Below, piece by piece: positions 20,629 to 31,500 of a DNA stretch of 64,000 nt. Under the pieces are notes generated by a model. The model saw only the letters and a program-made list of their open reading frames with translations, was not told where the DNA came from and made no database searches. Both the position numbers and the translations under genes were made by a program. Position 1 is the stretch's first letter. Each line of letters opens with the position of its first letter. The DNA is from Tomitella fengzijianii (GTDB lineage: Bacteria > Actinomycetota > Actinomycetes > Mycobacteriales > Mycobacteriaceae): NCBI RefSeq assembly GCF_007559025.1, contig NZ_CP041765.1:988679-1052678 (forward strand), written 5' to 3'.

Positions 20629-21825
20629 ATGGCGGCCGGCGCGGATTGGTTCGAGGAGTGGCTGGGGGCCCACCGCGACGACCTGACGGCCTGGCGCCGC
20701 CACATCCACCGCAACCCCGAGTTGTCCCGCGCGGAGTTCCAGACCACCGACTTCGTCGTGCAGCACCTGCGCGCCGCGGGACTCGAACCGCAGGTCCTGC
20801 CGGGCGGCACCGGGCTCACCTGCGACATCGGCCCGGCGGACGCGGACGGCAAGCGGATCGCACTGCGCGCGGACATGGACGCGCTGCCGATGGGCGAGAC
20901 CACCGGGCTGCCCTTCGCATCGCGTAACCCGGGCGCGGCGCACGCGTGCGGGCACGACGCGCACACCGCCATCCTGCTGGGCACAGGCCTGGCGCTCGCC
21001 TCGGCGCCGGCGCTGCACCAGGGGGTGCGGCTGCTGTTCCAGCCCGCCGAGGAGGTGATGCCGGGCGGGGCGCTCGACGCGATCGCCGCAGGCGCGCTCG
21101 ACGAGGTCTCGCGCATTTTCGGGCTGCACTGCGACCCGCATCTGCGGGTGGGCACGGTGGGCCTGCGAGTGGGGGCGATCACCTCTGCCGCGGACATCGT
21201 CGAGGTGCACCTGAGCTCGCCCGGCGGGCACACCTCGCGCCCGCACCTCACCGCGGACCTCGTGCACGCCATCGGCCTGCTCATCACCGGCATCCCCAAC
21301 CTGGTGGGGCGCCGCGTGGACGCGCGGTCGCGGACCGTCATCACCTGGGGTGCGGTCAACGCCGGTGCGGCGGCCAATGCGATCCCCCGCAGCGGTGTGC
21401 TGCGCGGCACCGTCCGCACCGGCGACAGGGCCACGTGGCGGCAGCTGCGCCCGCTCGTCTGCGAGCTGATCCAGGCGCTCGCGGTGCCGACGGGGGTCGA
21501 GGTGGACATCGACTACCGCCAGGGGGTGCCGCCCGTCGTCAACGACGAGCATTCGGTGGCGGTGCTGCGGCGGGCGGTCGACGCGATCGGCCCCGACGTG
21601 GCGGTGCCCACCCCGCAGTCCAGCGGCGGCGAGGACTTCGCCTGGTACCTGGAGAAGGTGCCCGGGGCGATGGCGCGCCTGGGCGTGTGGGACGGCGGGC
21701 GCAAGGTGGACATCCACCAGCCCGACTTCGACCTGGACGAACGCGCACTGGAGGTGGGGGTGCGCACGATGGTCAATCTGGTCGCCCCGCGGGTCAAGGT
21801 GCCCTACCAGGAGACGCTGGGGTAG
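20629..21825 (+). CDS. M20D-family amidohydrolase (AmiA/AmiB-like)
   Basis: A 398-residue metallo-amidohydrolase of the M20D group, which cleaves N-acyl amino acids or related amides. Metal-site motifs are HIHRNPELS near residue 24, [13 protein letters not shown] near 105, [12 protein letters not shown] with the catalytic Glu pair, and [11 protein letters not shown] near the C-terminus. It corresponds to AmiA1/AmiB1 (Rv3305c/Rv3306c), but only one copy exists here against two in M. tuberculosis. The ATG lies 3 nt after the hydratase gene. Substrate is not known. Confidence 0.9.
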   Translation: MAAGADWFEEWLGAHRDDLTAWRRHIHRNPELSRAEFQTTDFVVQHLRAAGLEPQVLPGGTGLTCDIGPADADGKRIALRADMDALPMGETTGLPFASRNPGAAHACGHDAHTAILLGTGLALASAPALHQGVRLLFQPAEEVMPGGALDAIAAGALDEVSRIFGLHCDPHLRVGTVGLRVGAITSAADIVEVHLSSPGGHTSRPHLTADLVHAIGLLITGIPNLVGRRVDARSRTVITWGAVNAGAAANAIPRSGVLRGTVRTGDRATWRQLRPLVCELIQALAVPTGVEVDIDYRQGVPPVVNDEHSVAVLRRAVDAIGPDVAVPTPQSSGGEDFAWYLEKVPGAMARLGVWDGGRKVDIHQPDFDLDERALEVGVRTMVNLVAPRVKVPYQETLG

Positions 21826-21831
21826 CGGCCC

Positions 21832-22407
21832 CTACTCCGGGCAGCCCGGGCCCACGTTGCGGCTCTCGCGGGTGCGCAGCCCGCGCACGTAGTGCGACGG
21901 CGCACCGGCGGCCTCGGCGGCGTCCGCGATCACCCCGAGGTAGCGGGCGGACGGCAGGCCGCCCTCGAACGCGTCCATGACGTACAGCCAGGCCAGCAGC
22001 GGATCGGTGACCACGGCGGCGGGGTCGGCGTCGAGGGACGGTGGCTCCGTGGGCGCCGGGACGGCGGGGGCGGAGTCGTCGCCGGGTGCGGGACGGGCGC
22101 CCTTGCCGGGAGCGGTGCCCTCGGGGTGGATGCGCACGCGGATCTTGCGGTGCAGGCCCAGCTCGGCGCCCTCCCAGCGGTCCAGCCCCGGCGCGTCGTC
22201 CGCGGCGACGTCGTAGAGGACCACGAACACCCGGGAGTCCGGATCCTCGACCACGGTGGCCAGCGCGCCCTCCCAGCCCAGGTCGCCGCCGCAGAACGTC
22301 AGCCGCCACCCGTAGAGCCAGCCCGTCCCCGCCATCGGCGAATGCGGTGCGCGGGTGAGCATCTGCTCCGGGTGCATGTTGGACCCGTAGGCGGCGTACA
22401 TCGACAC
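21832..22407 (-). CDS. Gamma-glutamylcyclotransferase-like protein (Rv3304 type)
   Basis: A 191-residue protein beginning with the gamma-glutamylcyclotransferase-fold signature YAAYGSNMHPEQM, where YGSN forms the substrate-binding loop. FVVLYDVAADDAPGLDRWEGAEL carries the conserved strand and a later Glu. Position next to lpdA and the amidohydrolase matches Rv3304. Compared with Rv3304 (about 159 residues as I recall) there is an Ala/Pro-rich insert near residues 105-130. GTG 22407 was preferred over ATG 22401 because TATCGT precedes it by 6 nt and no Shine-Dalgarno is present. Physiological substrate unknown. Confidence 0.8.
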   Translation of the reverse strand: MSMYAAYGSNMHPEQMLTRAPHSPMAGTGWLYGWRLTFCGGDLGWEGALATVVEDPDSRVFVVLYDVAADDAPGLDRWEGAELGLHRKIRVRIHPEGTAPGKGARPAPGDDSAPAVPAPTEPPSLDADPAAVVTDPLLAWLYVMDAFEGGLPSARYLGVIADAAEAAGAPSHYVRGLRTRESRNVGPGCPE

Positions 22408-22413
22408 GCGTCC

Positions 22414-22419
22414 ACGATA
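22414..22419 (-). promoter_or_regulatory. Candidate leaderless -10 box of the Rv3304-like gene
   Basis: On the minus strand TATCGT lies 6 nt before GTG 22407. Confidence 0.45.
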
Positions 22420-22676
22420 GGCGACGCGGCCGTCCGCGCGCGATCCGCGCGTCCTCCGATCCCGGAGACGCCGTGGGCGCGGGACGCGCCTGGCGGACGG
22501 CATCACCCGTCCGGGGGAGTCGTGGCCGCGGGGTGTGCGGCGCGCCTCCGCGCGCGGCCCGGAACCGATAGCGTGGACGCGACGGCGCCGCGACCGGCCA
22601 TCCAGGCGGCGGGCGCGCGCCGCACCGGGGCCCACGAGACGACGCGGACCACAGCGACGAACGGAGATCGGCGAGC

Positions 22677-24080
22677 ATGTACCGGATCGTGATCATCGGC
22701 GGCGGACCGGCCGGCTACGAGGCGGCGCTGGTGGCGGCGCAGAACGGCGCGGCGGTGACCCTCGTGGACTCCGAGGGCGTCGGCGGCGCCGCGGTGCTGG
22801 CGGACTGCGTCCCGTCGAAGACGTTCATCGCGTCGACGGGCATGCGGACGACGCTGCGGCGTGCCGACGAGCTGGGCGTGGACATCGACCTGGACCACGC
22901 GCACATGAACATGAAGCGCATCAACCGGCGCGTCATCGACTTGGCCCGCGCGCAGTCGGAGGACATCTCGGCCCGGCTCGAGGAGGAGGGCGTCACCGTC
23001 ATCGACGGCCGCGGGCGCCTCGCCGACACCGCCACCGGCCTCGCGTCCCACCAGGTGACCGTCTCTCTGGCCGGCGGCGGCGAACAGACGCTCACCGCGG
23101 ACGTCGTCCTCATCGCCACGGGGGCCAACCCGCGTGTGCTGCCGGGGGCCGAGCCGGACGGCGAACGCATCCTGACCTGGCGGCAGGTGTACGACCTGGA
23201 GGAGCTGCCCTCGCACCTGATCGTCATCGGGTCGGGCGTCACCGGCGCGGAGTTCGTCTCCGCCTACACCGAGCTGGGCGTCAAGGTCACGCTGGTGTCC
23301 AGCCGCGACCGCGTCCTGCCGCACGAGGATGAGGACGCCGCGCTGGTGCTGGAGGAGGCGCTGGCCGAGCGCGGCGTCAGCATCGTCGCCCACGGCCGTG
23401 CGGACCGCATCGACCGCACCGCCGACGGCATCAGCGTGGTGCTCTCGGACGGGCGCACCGTCGAGGGCAGCCACGCGTTGATGACGGTGGGCTCCGTGCC
23501 GAACACCGACGACCTGGGGCTCGACTCGGTGGGCATCGAGCTTGAACGCAGCGGGCACATCACGGTCGACCGCGTCTCGCGCACCTCCGCGCCCGGCGTG
23601 TACGCGGCCGGCGACTGCACCTCGCTGATGCCGCTCGCCTCGGTGGCCGCCATGCAGGGGCGTATCGCGATGTACCACGCGCTGGGCGAGGGGGTGACGC
23701 CAATCAAGCTCAAGACGGTCTCCGCGGCCGTGTTCACCCGCCCCGAGCTGGCCACCGTCGGCGTCAGCCAGAAGGCCATCGACGCGGGCGAGGTGCCCGC
23801 CCGCACGATCATGCTGCCGCTGAGCACCAACCCGCGCGCGAAGATGATGGGCCTGCGCCGCGGTTTCGTGAAGATCTTCTGCCGGCCCGCGCAGGGCACC
23901 GTCATCGGCGGCGTCGTCGTGGCGCCCACGGCGTCCGAGCTGATCCTGCCGATCGCCATCGCGGTGCAGAACCGGCTGTCGGTGGCGTCGCTGGCGGCCA
24001 CCTTCTCCGTGTACCCGTCGCTGTCCGGATCGATCACCGAGGCCGCCCGGCAGCTCATGCGCCACGACGACCTGGACTGA
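22677..24080 (+). CDS. lpdA: NAD(P)H quinone reductase LpdA (degenerate disulfide site)
   Basis: A 467-residue flavoprotein of the pyridine nucleotide-disulfide reductase fold. FAD binding is seen in IIGGGPAGYEAALVAA and VYAAGDCTSLMPLASVAAMQGR, NAD(P) binding in VIGSGVTGAEFVSAYTELG. The redox disulfide motif is lost: where lipoamide dehydrogenases have GGTCxNxGCxPSK this protein has GGAAVLADCVPSK, with only one cysteine. The C-terminal HPTxSE catalytic motif is also replaced, by VYPSLSG. That is the pattern of M. tuberculosis LpdA (Rv3303c), a quinone reductase and not a lipoamide dehydrogenase. GAG-rich sequence precedes ATG 22677. Confidence 0.92.
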   Translation: MYRIVIIGGGPAGYEAALVAAQNGAAVTLVDSEGVGGAAVLADCVPSKTFIASTGMRTTLRRADELGVDIDLDHAHMNMKRINRRVIDLARAQSEDISARLEEEGVTVIDGRGRLADTATGLASHQVTVSLAGGGEQTLTADVVLIATGANPRVLPGAEPDGERILTWRQVYDLEELPSHLIVIGSGVTGAEFVSAYTELGVKVTLVSSRDRVLPHEDEDAALVLEEALAERGVSIVAHGRADRIDRTADGISVVLSDGRTVEGSHALMTVGSVPNTDDLGLDSVGIELERSGHITVDRVSRTSAPGVYAAGDCTSLMPLASVAAMQGRIAMYHALGEGVTPIKLKTVSAAVFTRPELATVGVSQKAIDAGEVPARTIMLPLSTNPRAKMMGLRRGFVKIFCRPAQGTVIGGVVVAPTASELILPIAIAVQNRLSVASLAATFSVYPSLSGSITEAARQLMRHDDLD

Positions 24081-24948
24081 GAGCATGCCGACGGCCCGCC
24101 GCGCGCCGACGGACAGCGCCCCGTGAACCACAACCTGACCTGGCAACAGGCGGCGTGGCTGGCCGGCGCCGCCGCGGCGGTCGCGGCGGCGCTGTGGGCG
24201 TGGTCGAGTGCGCGGCGACGGCGTGGAGCCGAAACGCCCGCGCGGGCGCTCGCCGCGGCGCGGCTGCTGCGCGAGGCTGCGGTGGTCGTCGGCCTGTACG
24301 CGGTCTGGCAGTGGGTGGGCGGCGTCGCCGGCCGCACCACCGACGGCGCCGTCGCGCACGGGCAGGCGATCCTCGACCTCGAGCACGCACTGCACCTGCC
24401 CGGCGAGCACGCGGTGCAGCAGTGGATCCTCCCGTACGCGTCCGCGTCCCAGGCGGCCAATCTGTACTACGCCACCGCGCACTTCGGCGCCATGATCGCC
24501 CTGCTGATATGGCTGTACGCGCGGCACCGCCGGGCCTACGGCCGGGTGCGCACGGTGGTGGCGGTGTCGACGGCCGCGTGCCTGGCGATCTCGCTGGTCG
24601 CCGTCGCCCCACCGCGCCTGCTGCCGGACGCGGGCTTCGTCGACGTGGCCGCGCGCTACGGGCAGTCCGTCTACGCAGCGGCCGGGGCGCTGGCACCCGA
24701 CGAGGTCGCCGCGATGCCGTCGGTGCACGTGGCGTGGGCGTACATCGTGGCCTGCGCGGTGTGGCGGTACGGCGGCCGGCGGTGGCGGTGGATCGGCCCC
24801 GCGCATCTGGTTCTCACGGTTTTCGTAGTGGTCGCCACGGCCAACCACTACTGGCTCGACGGGGCGGCCGCCATCGCCGTGGTCGCCGTGTGTGCTGCGG
24901 CGACGGCGGCCGGCTACCGGGCGGCGGCGCGCGTGCGCGGGGCGGTGG

Positions 24949-26502
<1,554 letters not shown>

Positions 26503-26567
26503 CGCCTCATTATGCGGATTCCGCCGCCCCGCGCGGCGTAATCCGGTGGGCCGCGCGCCGCAGCAAC

Positions 26568-26573
26568 TAGCCT
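26568..26573 (+). promoter_or_regulatory. Candidate -10 box of glpD
   Basis: TAGCCT lies 7 nt before a GTG at 26581 in frame with glpD. The same hexamer precedes the TIGR03085 gene at 6 nt. It places a transcript start near 26580. Confidence 0.4.
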
Positions 26574-26632
26574 GGGAGAGGTGCCGCGGCACGACGGCAT
26601 GCAGAGGATGCGACGGCCGTTGAGGACACGGT

Positions 26633-26677
26633 GCCAGACGAAACTGCGCCAGACGATACGGCGCCAGACGATACGGC
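26633..26677 (+). repeat. Three tandem 15-nt repeats before glpD
   Basis: Units 26633-26647, 26648-26662 and 26663-26677. The last two (GCCAGACGATACGGC) are identical; the first differs at two bases. They end 14 nt before the GTG at 26692. In the glpD frame they would encode repeats of RQTIR if translation starts further upstream. Confidence 0.85.
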
Positions 26678-26691
26678 GACAGGGAGTCAGG

Positions 26692-28416
26692 GTGGCGAAG
26701 GAACCGGGACACGAGCGGCTCGGGCCCCGCCAGCGCGACGAGGCGTGGCGGCGGCTGGGCGCCGAACAGTTCGATCTCATCGTCATCGGCGGCGGGGTCG
26801 TCGGGGCGGGCACGGCGCTCGACGCCGCCACCCGCGGGCTCCGCGTGGCGCTGGTGGAGGCGCGCGACTTCGCGTCGGGCACGTCGTCGCGCTCGTCGAA
26901 GATGTTCCACGGCGGGCTGCGGTACCTGGAACAACTGGAGTTCGGGCTGGTCGCCGAGGCGCTGCACGAGCGGGAGCTGGCGATGTCCCGGCTGGCTCCG
27001 CACCTGGTCAAGCCGCTGCAGTTCCTGTTCCCGCTGCAGCACCGGCTGTGGGAGCGGCCGTACATCGCCGCCGGGATCATGCTCTACGACAGGATGGGCG
27101 GGGCCAAGTCGGTGCCCGCTCAGAAGCACCTGACCCGGGCGGGCGCGCTGCGCATGGCGCCGGGGCTCAAGCGCAGCGCGCTGGTGGGCGGCATCCGGTA
27201 CTACGACACCGTCGTCGACGACGCCCGCCACACCATGACCGTCGCCCGCACCGCCGCCCACTACGGCACGGTGGTGCGTACCTCGACCCAGGTCGCGGGG
27301 TTCCTGCACGAGGCGGACCGGGTCAGCGGCGTGCGCGTGCGCGACAGCGAGACCGGCGAGGCCACCGACGTGCGCGGGCACGCCGTCGTCAACGCGACGG
27401 GCGTGTGGACCGACGAGATCCAGTCGCTCTCCGGCGAGCGCGGCCGCTTCCGCGTGCGCGCCTCCAAGGGCGTGCACATCGTGGTCCCGCGCGACAGGAT
27501 CGTCAGCGAATCCGCCATCATCCTGCGCACGGAGACGTCGGTGCTGTTCATCATCCCGTGGGGCCGGCACTGGATCATCGGCACCACCGACACCGACTGG
27601 AACCTGGACCTGGCGCACCCGGCCGCGACCCACGCGGACATCGACTACCTGCTGCACCACGTCAACAAGGCGCTGGTCACCCCGCTCACGCCCGACGACA
27701 TCGAGGGCGTCTACGCGGGCCTGCGCCCGCTGCTGGCGGGCGAAAGCGACGAGACCTCCAAGCTCTCACGTGAACACGCGGTGGCCCGGGTGGCACCCGG
27801 GCTGGTCGCCATCGCCGGCGGCAAGTACACCACCTACCGGGTGATGGGCGCCGACGCGGTGGACGAGGCCGCCGAGGACATTCCCGGCCGGGTGGCCGAG
27901 TCCGTGACGGACAAGGTGCCGCTGCTCGGCGCCGACGGCTACTTCGCGCTGGTCAACCAGGCGCAGCACGTGGCCGACCGCTACGGGGTGCACCCGTACC
28001 GGGTGCGGCACCTGCTGGACCGCTACGGCTCGCTCATCCACGACGTGCTCTCCCTCGCGGAGGGGCGGTCGGAGCTGCTGGGCCCCATCGACGCCGCGCC
28101 GAACTACCTGCAGGTGGAGGTCGTCTACGCCGCCGACTCCGAGGGCGCCCTGCACGTGGAGGACGTGCTGGCCCGGCGGACCCGGATCTCCATCGAGTAC
28201 GCCCACCGCGGCGTGGACTGCGCGCGGCAGACCGCCGGGCTCATGGCCGGCGTGCTCGGCTGGGACCAGGCCACCATCGACCGGGAGGTGGAGAACTACT
28301 GCGCGCGCGTCGAGGCGGAGGTGCGTTCGCAGGAACAGCCCGACGACGCGTCCGCCGACGGATTGCGCGCCGCGGCGCCGGAGGCGCGTGCCGAGATCCT
28401 GGAGCCCGTCGAGTAG
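26692..28416 (+). CDS. glpD: Aerobic glycerol-3-phosphate dehydrogenase
   Basis: A 574-residue FAD enzyme that oxidises glycerol 3-phosphate to dihydroxyacetone phosphate and reduces quinone at the membrane. FAD binding is visible in [43 protein letters not shown] and [12 protein letters not shown] are strongly conserved with GlpD2 (Rv3302c). Start is uncertain. GTG 26692 follows AGGGAG and gives the normal length; an in-frame GTG at 26581, 7 nt after a TAGCCT box, would add 37 basic residues including the repeat-encoded RQTIR units. Divergent from glpK. Confidence 0.93.
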   Translation: MAKEPGHERLGPRQRDEAWRRLGAEQFDLIVIGGGVVGAGTALDAATRGLRVALVEARDFASGTSSRSSKMFHGGLRYLEQLEFGLVAEALHERELAMSRLAPHLVKPLQFLFPLQHRLWERPYIAAGIMLYDRMGGAKSVPAQKHLTRAGALRMAPGLKRSALVGGIRYYDTVVDDARHTMTVARTAAHYGTVVRTSTQVAGFLHEADRVSGVRVRDSETGEATDVRGHAVVNATGVWTDEIQSLSGERGRFRVRASKGVHIVVPRDRIVSESAIILRTETSVLFIIPWGRHWIIGTTDTDWNLDLAHPAATHADIDYLLHHVNKALVTPLTPDDIEGVYAGLRPLLAGESDETSKLSREHAVARVAPGLVAIAGGKYTTYRVMGADAVDEAAEDIPGRVAESVTDKVPLLGADGYFALVNQAQHVADRYGVHPYRVRHLLDRYGSLIHDVLSLAEGRSELLGPIDAAPNYLQVEVVYAADSEGALHVEDVLARRTRISIEYAHRGVDCARQTAGLMAGVLGWDQATIDREVENYCARVEAEVRSQEQPDDASADGLRAAAPEARAEILEPVE

Positions 28417-28461
28417 GGCCGCGGTGTCCGGCCCCGCGCGGCTAGTGTGCGGGGCTCGAGT

Positions 28462-29016
28462 TCAGGACGGCACGATGGCGTTGAGCGCGGCCCATACCAG
28501 GATCGTGGTCCCCGTGGTCCACAGCGCGATCGCCACGGCCTGCCAGCGCAGGACCCTCGCAGGCGGTGTCCCGGACGCGACGAGCATGGCGGAGGTGAAC
28601 TGGGTCGGGATCGCCAACGGTCCGAGGAGGCTCGCCCCGGGTACGCCGAAACGTGCCAGCCACTTCCGGAAGCGCCGGCGGCCCTTCGACTCGCCCGCGC
28701 GCCCGGCGTCGCCGAAACCGGGTTCGGCATCACCGGGCGCGGGGGCGCGCATCGGGCCCGTGCGGCCGCCGACCACCGCAGTCCGGGCCCGGGAACCGAC
28801 TGCCACGACGACCAGCACGCTGAGGAAGTTGCCCAGTGCGGCCGCCAGGCCGGCGACGAACGGATTGATGCCGCCGATCACTCCGATTGTTGTTCCTACC
28901 TCGCCCTCGATGAACGGGATGGCTCCCGCGAGCATGGCGATGAACGGACGGATGTGCTCAGGCACCTGCGTCACCAGTTCCTGGAAATCGCTGACGAGGT
29001 TCTGGAGGGGATTCAC
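28462..29016 (-). CDS. Small membrane export protein (Sm_multidrug_ex family)
   Basis: A 184-residue membrane protein with the family pattern IAMLAGAIPFIEGEVGTTIGVIGGINP followed by GLAAALGNFLSVLVVVAVG, resembling the putative small multidrug export family PF06695. Three to four helices flank a basic cytosolic loop (residues about 85-125, RKWLARF) and a second half starting GASLLGPLAIPTQF. Transport activity is an assumption from the family name. GTG 29016 was chosen; the frame upstream is low-quality intergenic and MerR-overlapping sequence. Leftward, downstream of the MerR gene. Confidence 0.7.
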   Translation of the reverse strand: MNPLQNLVSDFQELVTQVPEHIRPFIAMLAGAIPFIEGEVGTTIGVIGGINPFVAGLAAALGNFLSVLVVVAVGSRARTAVVGGRTGPMRAPAPGDAEPGFGDAGRAGESKGRRRFRKWLARFGVPGASLLGPLAIPTQFTSAMLVASGTPPARVLRWQAVAIALWTTGTTILVWAALNAIVPS

Positions 29017-29122
29017 GGCGGGCCTTCCTCTGGCTGGAGCTGAAGGTCGAGGTCTGCCTCGACACGCCCAGTAGAGGCCGTGTTCTTGGAACAGGGTCAA
29101 GCATCGTGCGGATACACACTGG

Positions 29123-29875
29123 TCAGTCGGCGTTCTCCACCGGCTGATCGAGAGCGCGCACACGCTCGTCCGCCAGGATGCCCGCACGGGACAGCACGTC
29201 CAGCTGTGCAGGGTTGTAGAGCTCCAACATCGCCTCGACGAGAGTCCGCCGCGTCACGTGGCCGGGCTGCGACAGCCGGGATTCGGGGGCTCTCAACCAC
29301 GGGAAGTCGATGAGATTCCGGGCGACGATCGGCGCGAGCTGCTCTGCGAGACCGGCTCGCGCCGCTTCGTCCGCATCGGGCGGCAATCCTTCGAGGCGTG
29401 CGCTGACGGCATCGGTGTCGGCGTCCACCATGGCACGTACGTCTTCGAGTGCGTCCGCGTCGTAAAGCCTGGAATAGATGTGGATTATCGCGCTGTCGGC
29501 CTCGGAAAGCCGCGATGCAACGGCCGTGAATCCCGCAGGTGCATCGGCGGGGGCGTCGTCGGTCAGGATCGCCGCGATGTCGCTGCGCGCCTTCTCGAGG
29601 CGCTCGATCCGCCCGGCGAGTTCGGCATCGAGGTTTCGCAGCGAGTCCCGGGCGTGATCGCCTGCCATGTCGGTTCGGCCGATCTGCGTCAGGCCGACTC
29701 CCAGCTCCGCCAGTCTGCGAACGCGCAGAAGTCCTACAAGATGCCGAATCCCGTACTGCTTGTATCCGTTGGACCGACGCTCGGGCTCCGCGAGCAGGCC
29801 GAGCCGGTGATAGTGACGGATGGTGTTCACCGTCGTCCCCGTCAGCTCGGCGAGCTCGCGGGTGCTCCACGGCAT
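29123..29875 (-). CDS. MerR-family transcriptional regulator
   Basis: A 250-residue regulator. The winged-helix HTH is at the N-terminus (STRELAELTGTTVNTIRHYHRLGLL), then the wing with KQYGIRHLVGLLRVRRLAELG and a dimerisation helix. The rest (residues about 95-250) is a helical ligand-sensing domain without the cysteine pattern of metal-sensing MerR proteins, so a small organic effector is more likely. ATG 29875 is unambiguous. The target is unknown; the exporter gene 106 nt downstream is a candidate. Confidence 0.88.
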   Translation of the reverse strand: MPWSTRELAELTGTTVNTIRHYHRLGLLAEPERRSNGYKQYGIRHLVGLLRVRRLAELGVGLTQIGRTDMAGDHARDSLRNLDAELAGRIERLEKARSDIAAILTDDAPADAPAGFTAVASRLSEADSAIIHIYSRLYDADALEDVRAMVDADTDAVSARLEGLPPDADEAARAGLAEQLAPIVARNLIDFPWLRAPESRLSQPGHVTRRTLVEAMLELYNPAQLDVLSRAGILADERVRALDQPVENAD

Positions 29876-29974
29876 GCCGCCTCCGTCCTGCGCGCGTCGA
29901 CACGGCGCACGGTCACCACCCGTGGATACCACGCTGCGGCACCGGTCCGCCGTGGTGCCGGGTTCGTCGTGGGC

Positions 29975-30292
29975 TCACGCCGGTTCGGGCAGCCCCATCG
30001 CGGAGCGGGTGGCGGCGGGGATGTGCGCCAGGTGCTCGGCGTTCTTGGTGACGAACTTGCGCACGTAGCTGCAGGTGGGGACGACGGAAAGCCCTGCGGC
30101 CTCGGTGTCCGCCAGCGCGGCTGCGACGACCTTGCCGGCCAGCCCGCGGCCGCCGAACTCGGAGCCGACCTCCGTGTGGTCGAAGTCGCGGGCCCCGTCG
30201 GCCGGCTCGTACGCGGCGAAGCCGGCGAGCTCGTCGTCGACGAACACCTCGAAACGGTGCTGCTGCTCGTTGTGGACGATCTTCTCGTTCAT
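29975..30292 (-). CDS. Small GNAT-like N-acetyltransferase (YidJ/YjdJ type)
   Basis: A 105-residue protein of the short acetyltransferase class. It begins with a strand pair (HRFEVFVDDELAGFAAY), then HTEVGSEFGGRGLAGKVVAAAL, in which GGRGLA is the acetyl-CoA pyrophosphate loop, and PTCSYVRKFVTKN near the end. These single-domain proteins acetylate unknown targets. ATG 30292 is the first start giving a complete fold; the upstream frame is a shadow. Part of an accessory cluster absent from this place in M. tuberculosis. Confidence 0.82.
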   Translation of the reverse strand: MNEKIVHNEQQHRFEVFVDDELAGFAAYEPADGARDFDHTEVGSEFGGRGLAGKVVAAALADTEAAGLSVVPTCSYVRKFVTKNAEHLAHIPAATRSAMGLPEPA

Positions 30293-30342
30293 CTGCTGCC
30301 GCCTTCCGTCGACGCCGGACCGCCGATTGCGGGCCTGCTCAC

Positions 30343-31395
30343 TCACCGTTGTAGCAGCCGCATGAGAAACCCCGGCGCCCAGGCCGTGCGGGGAGCGCCC
30401 GCCGGGTTGTAGTGCTGTGGTCCGGACGCGTAGCGGCCGGCGGGAAGGTTGCGGGCGGGGCTCTCGAGCAGCGGCGCATCCGCCGCCACCGTGCCCGCGG
30501 CGCGGTCCACGCCGTCGCGGGCCCGGGGATGCTTGCGGTAGCGCGGCGGAACCAGGCGGAACAGCGCGTTGACGGTGCGCCCGACGAGCCGGTGCAGACG
30601 CGCATCGCGTGCCGTCCAGCGGTAGCCCAGCAGGTCCCGCACCTCCGGGTCGTACATGCCCACCGTCAGCCAGACGAACCCGCGCGCCAGCAGGGGGCGC
30701 TGCAGCCGCCAGAGGGCGTCCGGCAGCCACGGCAGGAACGGCGGGCGGGGGAGCGCGGAGAGGTCGAGCACGTCACGTGTGGCCTTGTTGTCCTCGAGCA
30801 CCTCGGCGCACATGTGCTTCCAGTACCGCTGGAAGTCCTCCCAGGTGTCCGGCACCGGCCGCATGCTCACGCCGTACTGGGCGTACCACTGCTTGTGCTC
30901 GTCGAACAGCCGGCGCTTGTCGTCTTCCGAGATGCCGCCGCAGAAGTGTTCGGCGGTGACGATGGTGCCGTAGAAGAACGTGGCATGCGCCCAGTAGAAG
31001 ACGTCCTGGTCCAGAGCGTGGTAGCGGCGGCCCTGGGAATCGACGCCCTGGATGCCGCGGTGGTAGTCGCGCACCTCGAGCCCGGTGCGGTGCGCGCGGT
31101 CGCCGTCGAACACGACGCCGCCGATGGGGTAGAGGGACCGCAGCAGCCTCTCCCAACGCTCGTCGAAGAAGTCCGAGTGCTGCTCCACCGCGGCACCGAG
31201 CTTGGGGTGCATGTTCTGCATGGAGCCGGCCCACGGCCCCTGGAGCAGCCCGCGCCAGTCCCCGAAGTACTTCCACGTCGCGGACCCGGGCCCCAGTGGC
31301 GCGGCTGCGGAGGCGGCCGGAGCGTGCCGGCCGGAATGCGCCGGCGGAGTCTCCGCGGGGCTTTCGTCGGCCTGCGGAGGGGGGAATCCGCTCAT
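30343..31395 (-). CDS. MpaB/rubber-oxygenase-like (DUF2236) heme oxygenase
   Basis: A 350-residue protein of the DUF2236/MpaB family, related to latex-clearing proteins that bind a b-type heme and cleave isoprenoid double bonds. Family motifs include HPKLGAAVEQHS, ALDQDVFYWAHATFFYGTI (WAHAT with the putative heme-region His) and EDFQRYWKHMCAEVL. The first 40 residues are disordered and Pro/Ala-rich. The substrate is unknown. The start at ATG 31395 faces a TetR gene across a 105-nt spacer containing a perfect inverted repeat, so repression by that TetR is likely. Confidence 0.85.
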   Translation of the reverse strand: MSGFPPPQADESPAETPPAHSGRHAPAASAAAPLGPGSATWKYFGDWRGLLQGPWAGSMQNMHPKLGAAVEQHSDFFDERWERLLRSLYPIGGVVFDGDRAHRTGLEVRDYHRGIQGVDSQGRRYHALDQDVFYWAHATFFYGTIVTAEHFCGGISEDDKRRLFDEHKQWYAQYGVSMRPVPDTWEDFQRYWKHMCAEVLEDNKATRDVLDLSALPRPPFLPWLPDALWRLQRPLLARGFVWLTVGMYDPEVRDLLGYRWTARDARLHRLVGRTVNALFRLVPPRYRKHPRARDGVDRAAGTVAADAPLLESPARNLPAGRYASGPQHYNPAGAPRTAWAPGFLMRLLQR

Positions 31396-31439
31396 GAGGG
31401 GTCCTCGATTCCGTCCAAGCGACTGGCTGCGCGTCCTGT

Positions 31440-31457
31440 TGACAACGTATGTTGTCA
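31440..31457. promoter_or_regulatory. TetR-type operator between mpaB-like gene and tetR
   Basis: TGACAAC (31440-31446), 4-nt spacer GTAT, GTTGTCA (31451-31457): a perfect 7-bp inverted repeat, typical of a TetR dimer site. It lies 44 nt from the oxygenase start and 43 nt from the TetR start. Confidence 0.7.
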
Positions 31458-31500
31458 GGATAGGAATGCGGTGCGGATCGGTCAAGGGAGGTGGTGAGGG

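Noticed and set aside
19765-21717. Long upstream extension of the punA frame
   Set aside because: It lies opposite the enoyl-CoA hydratase and amidohydrolase genes; ATG 19764 gives the normal PNP length.
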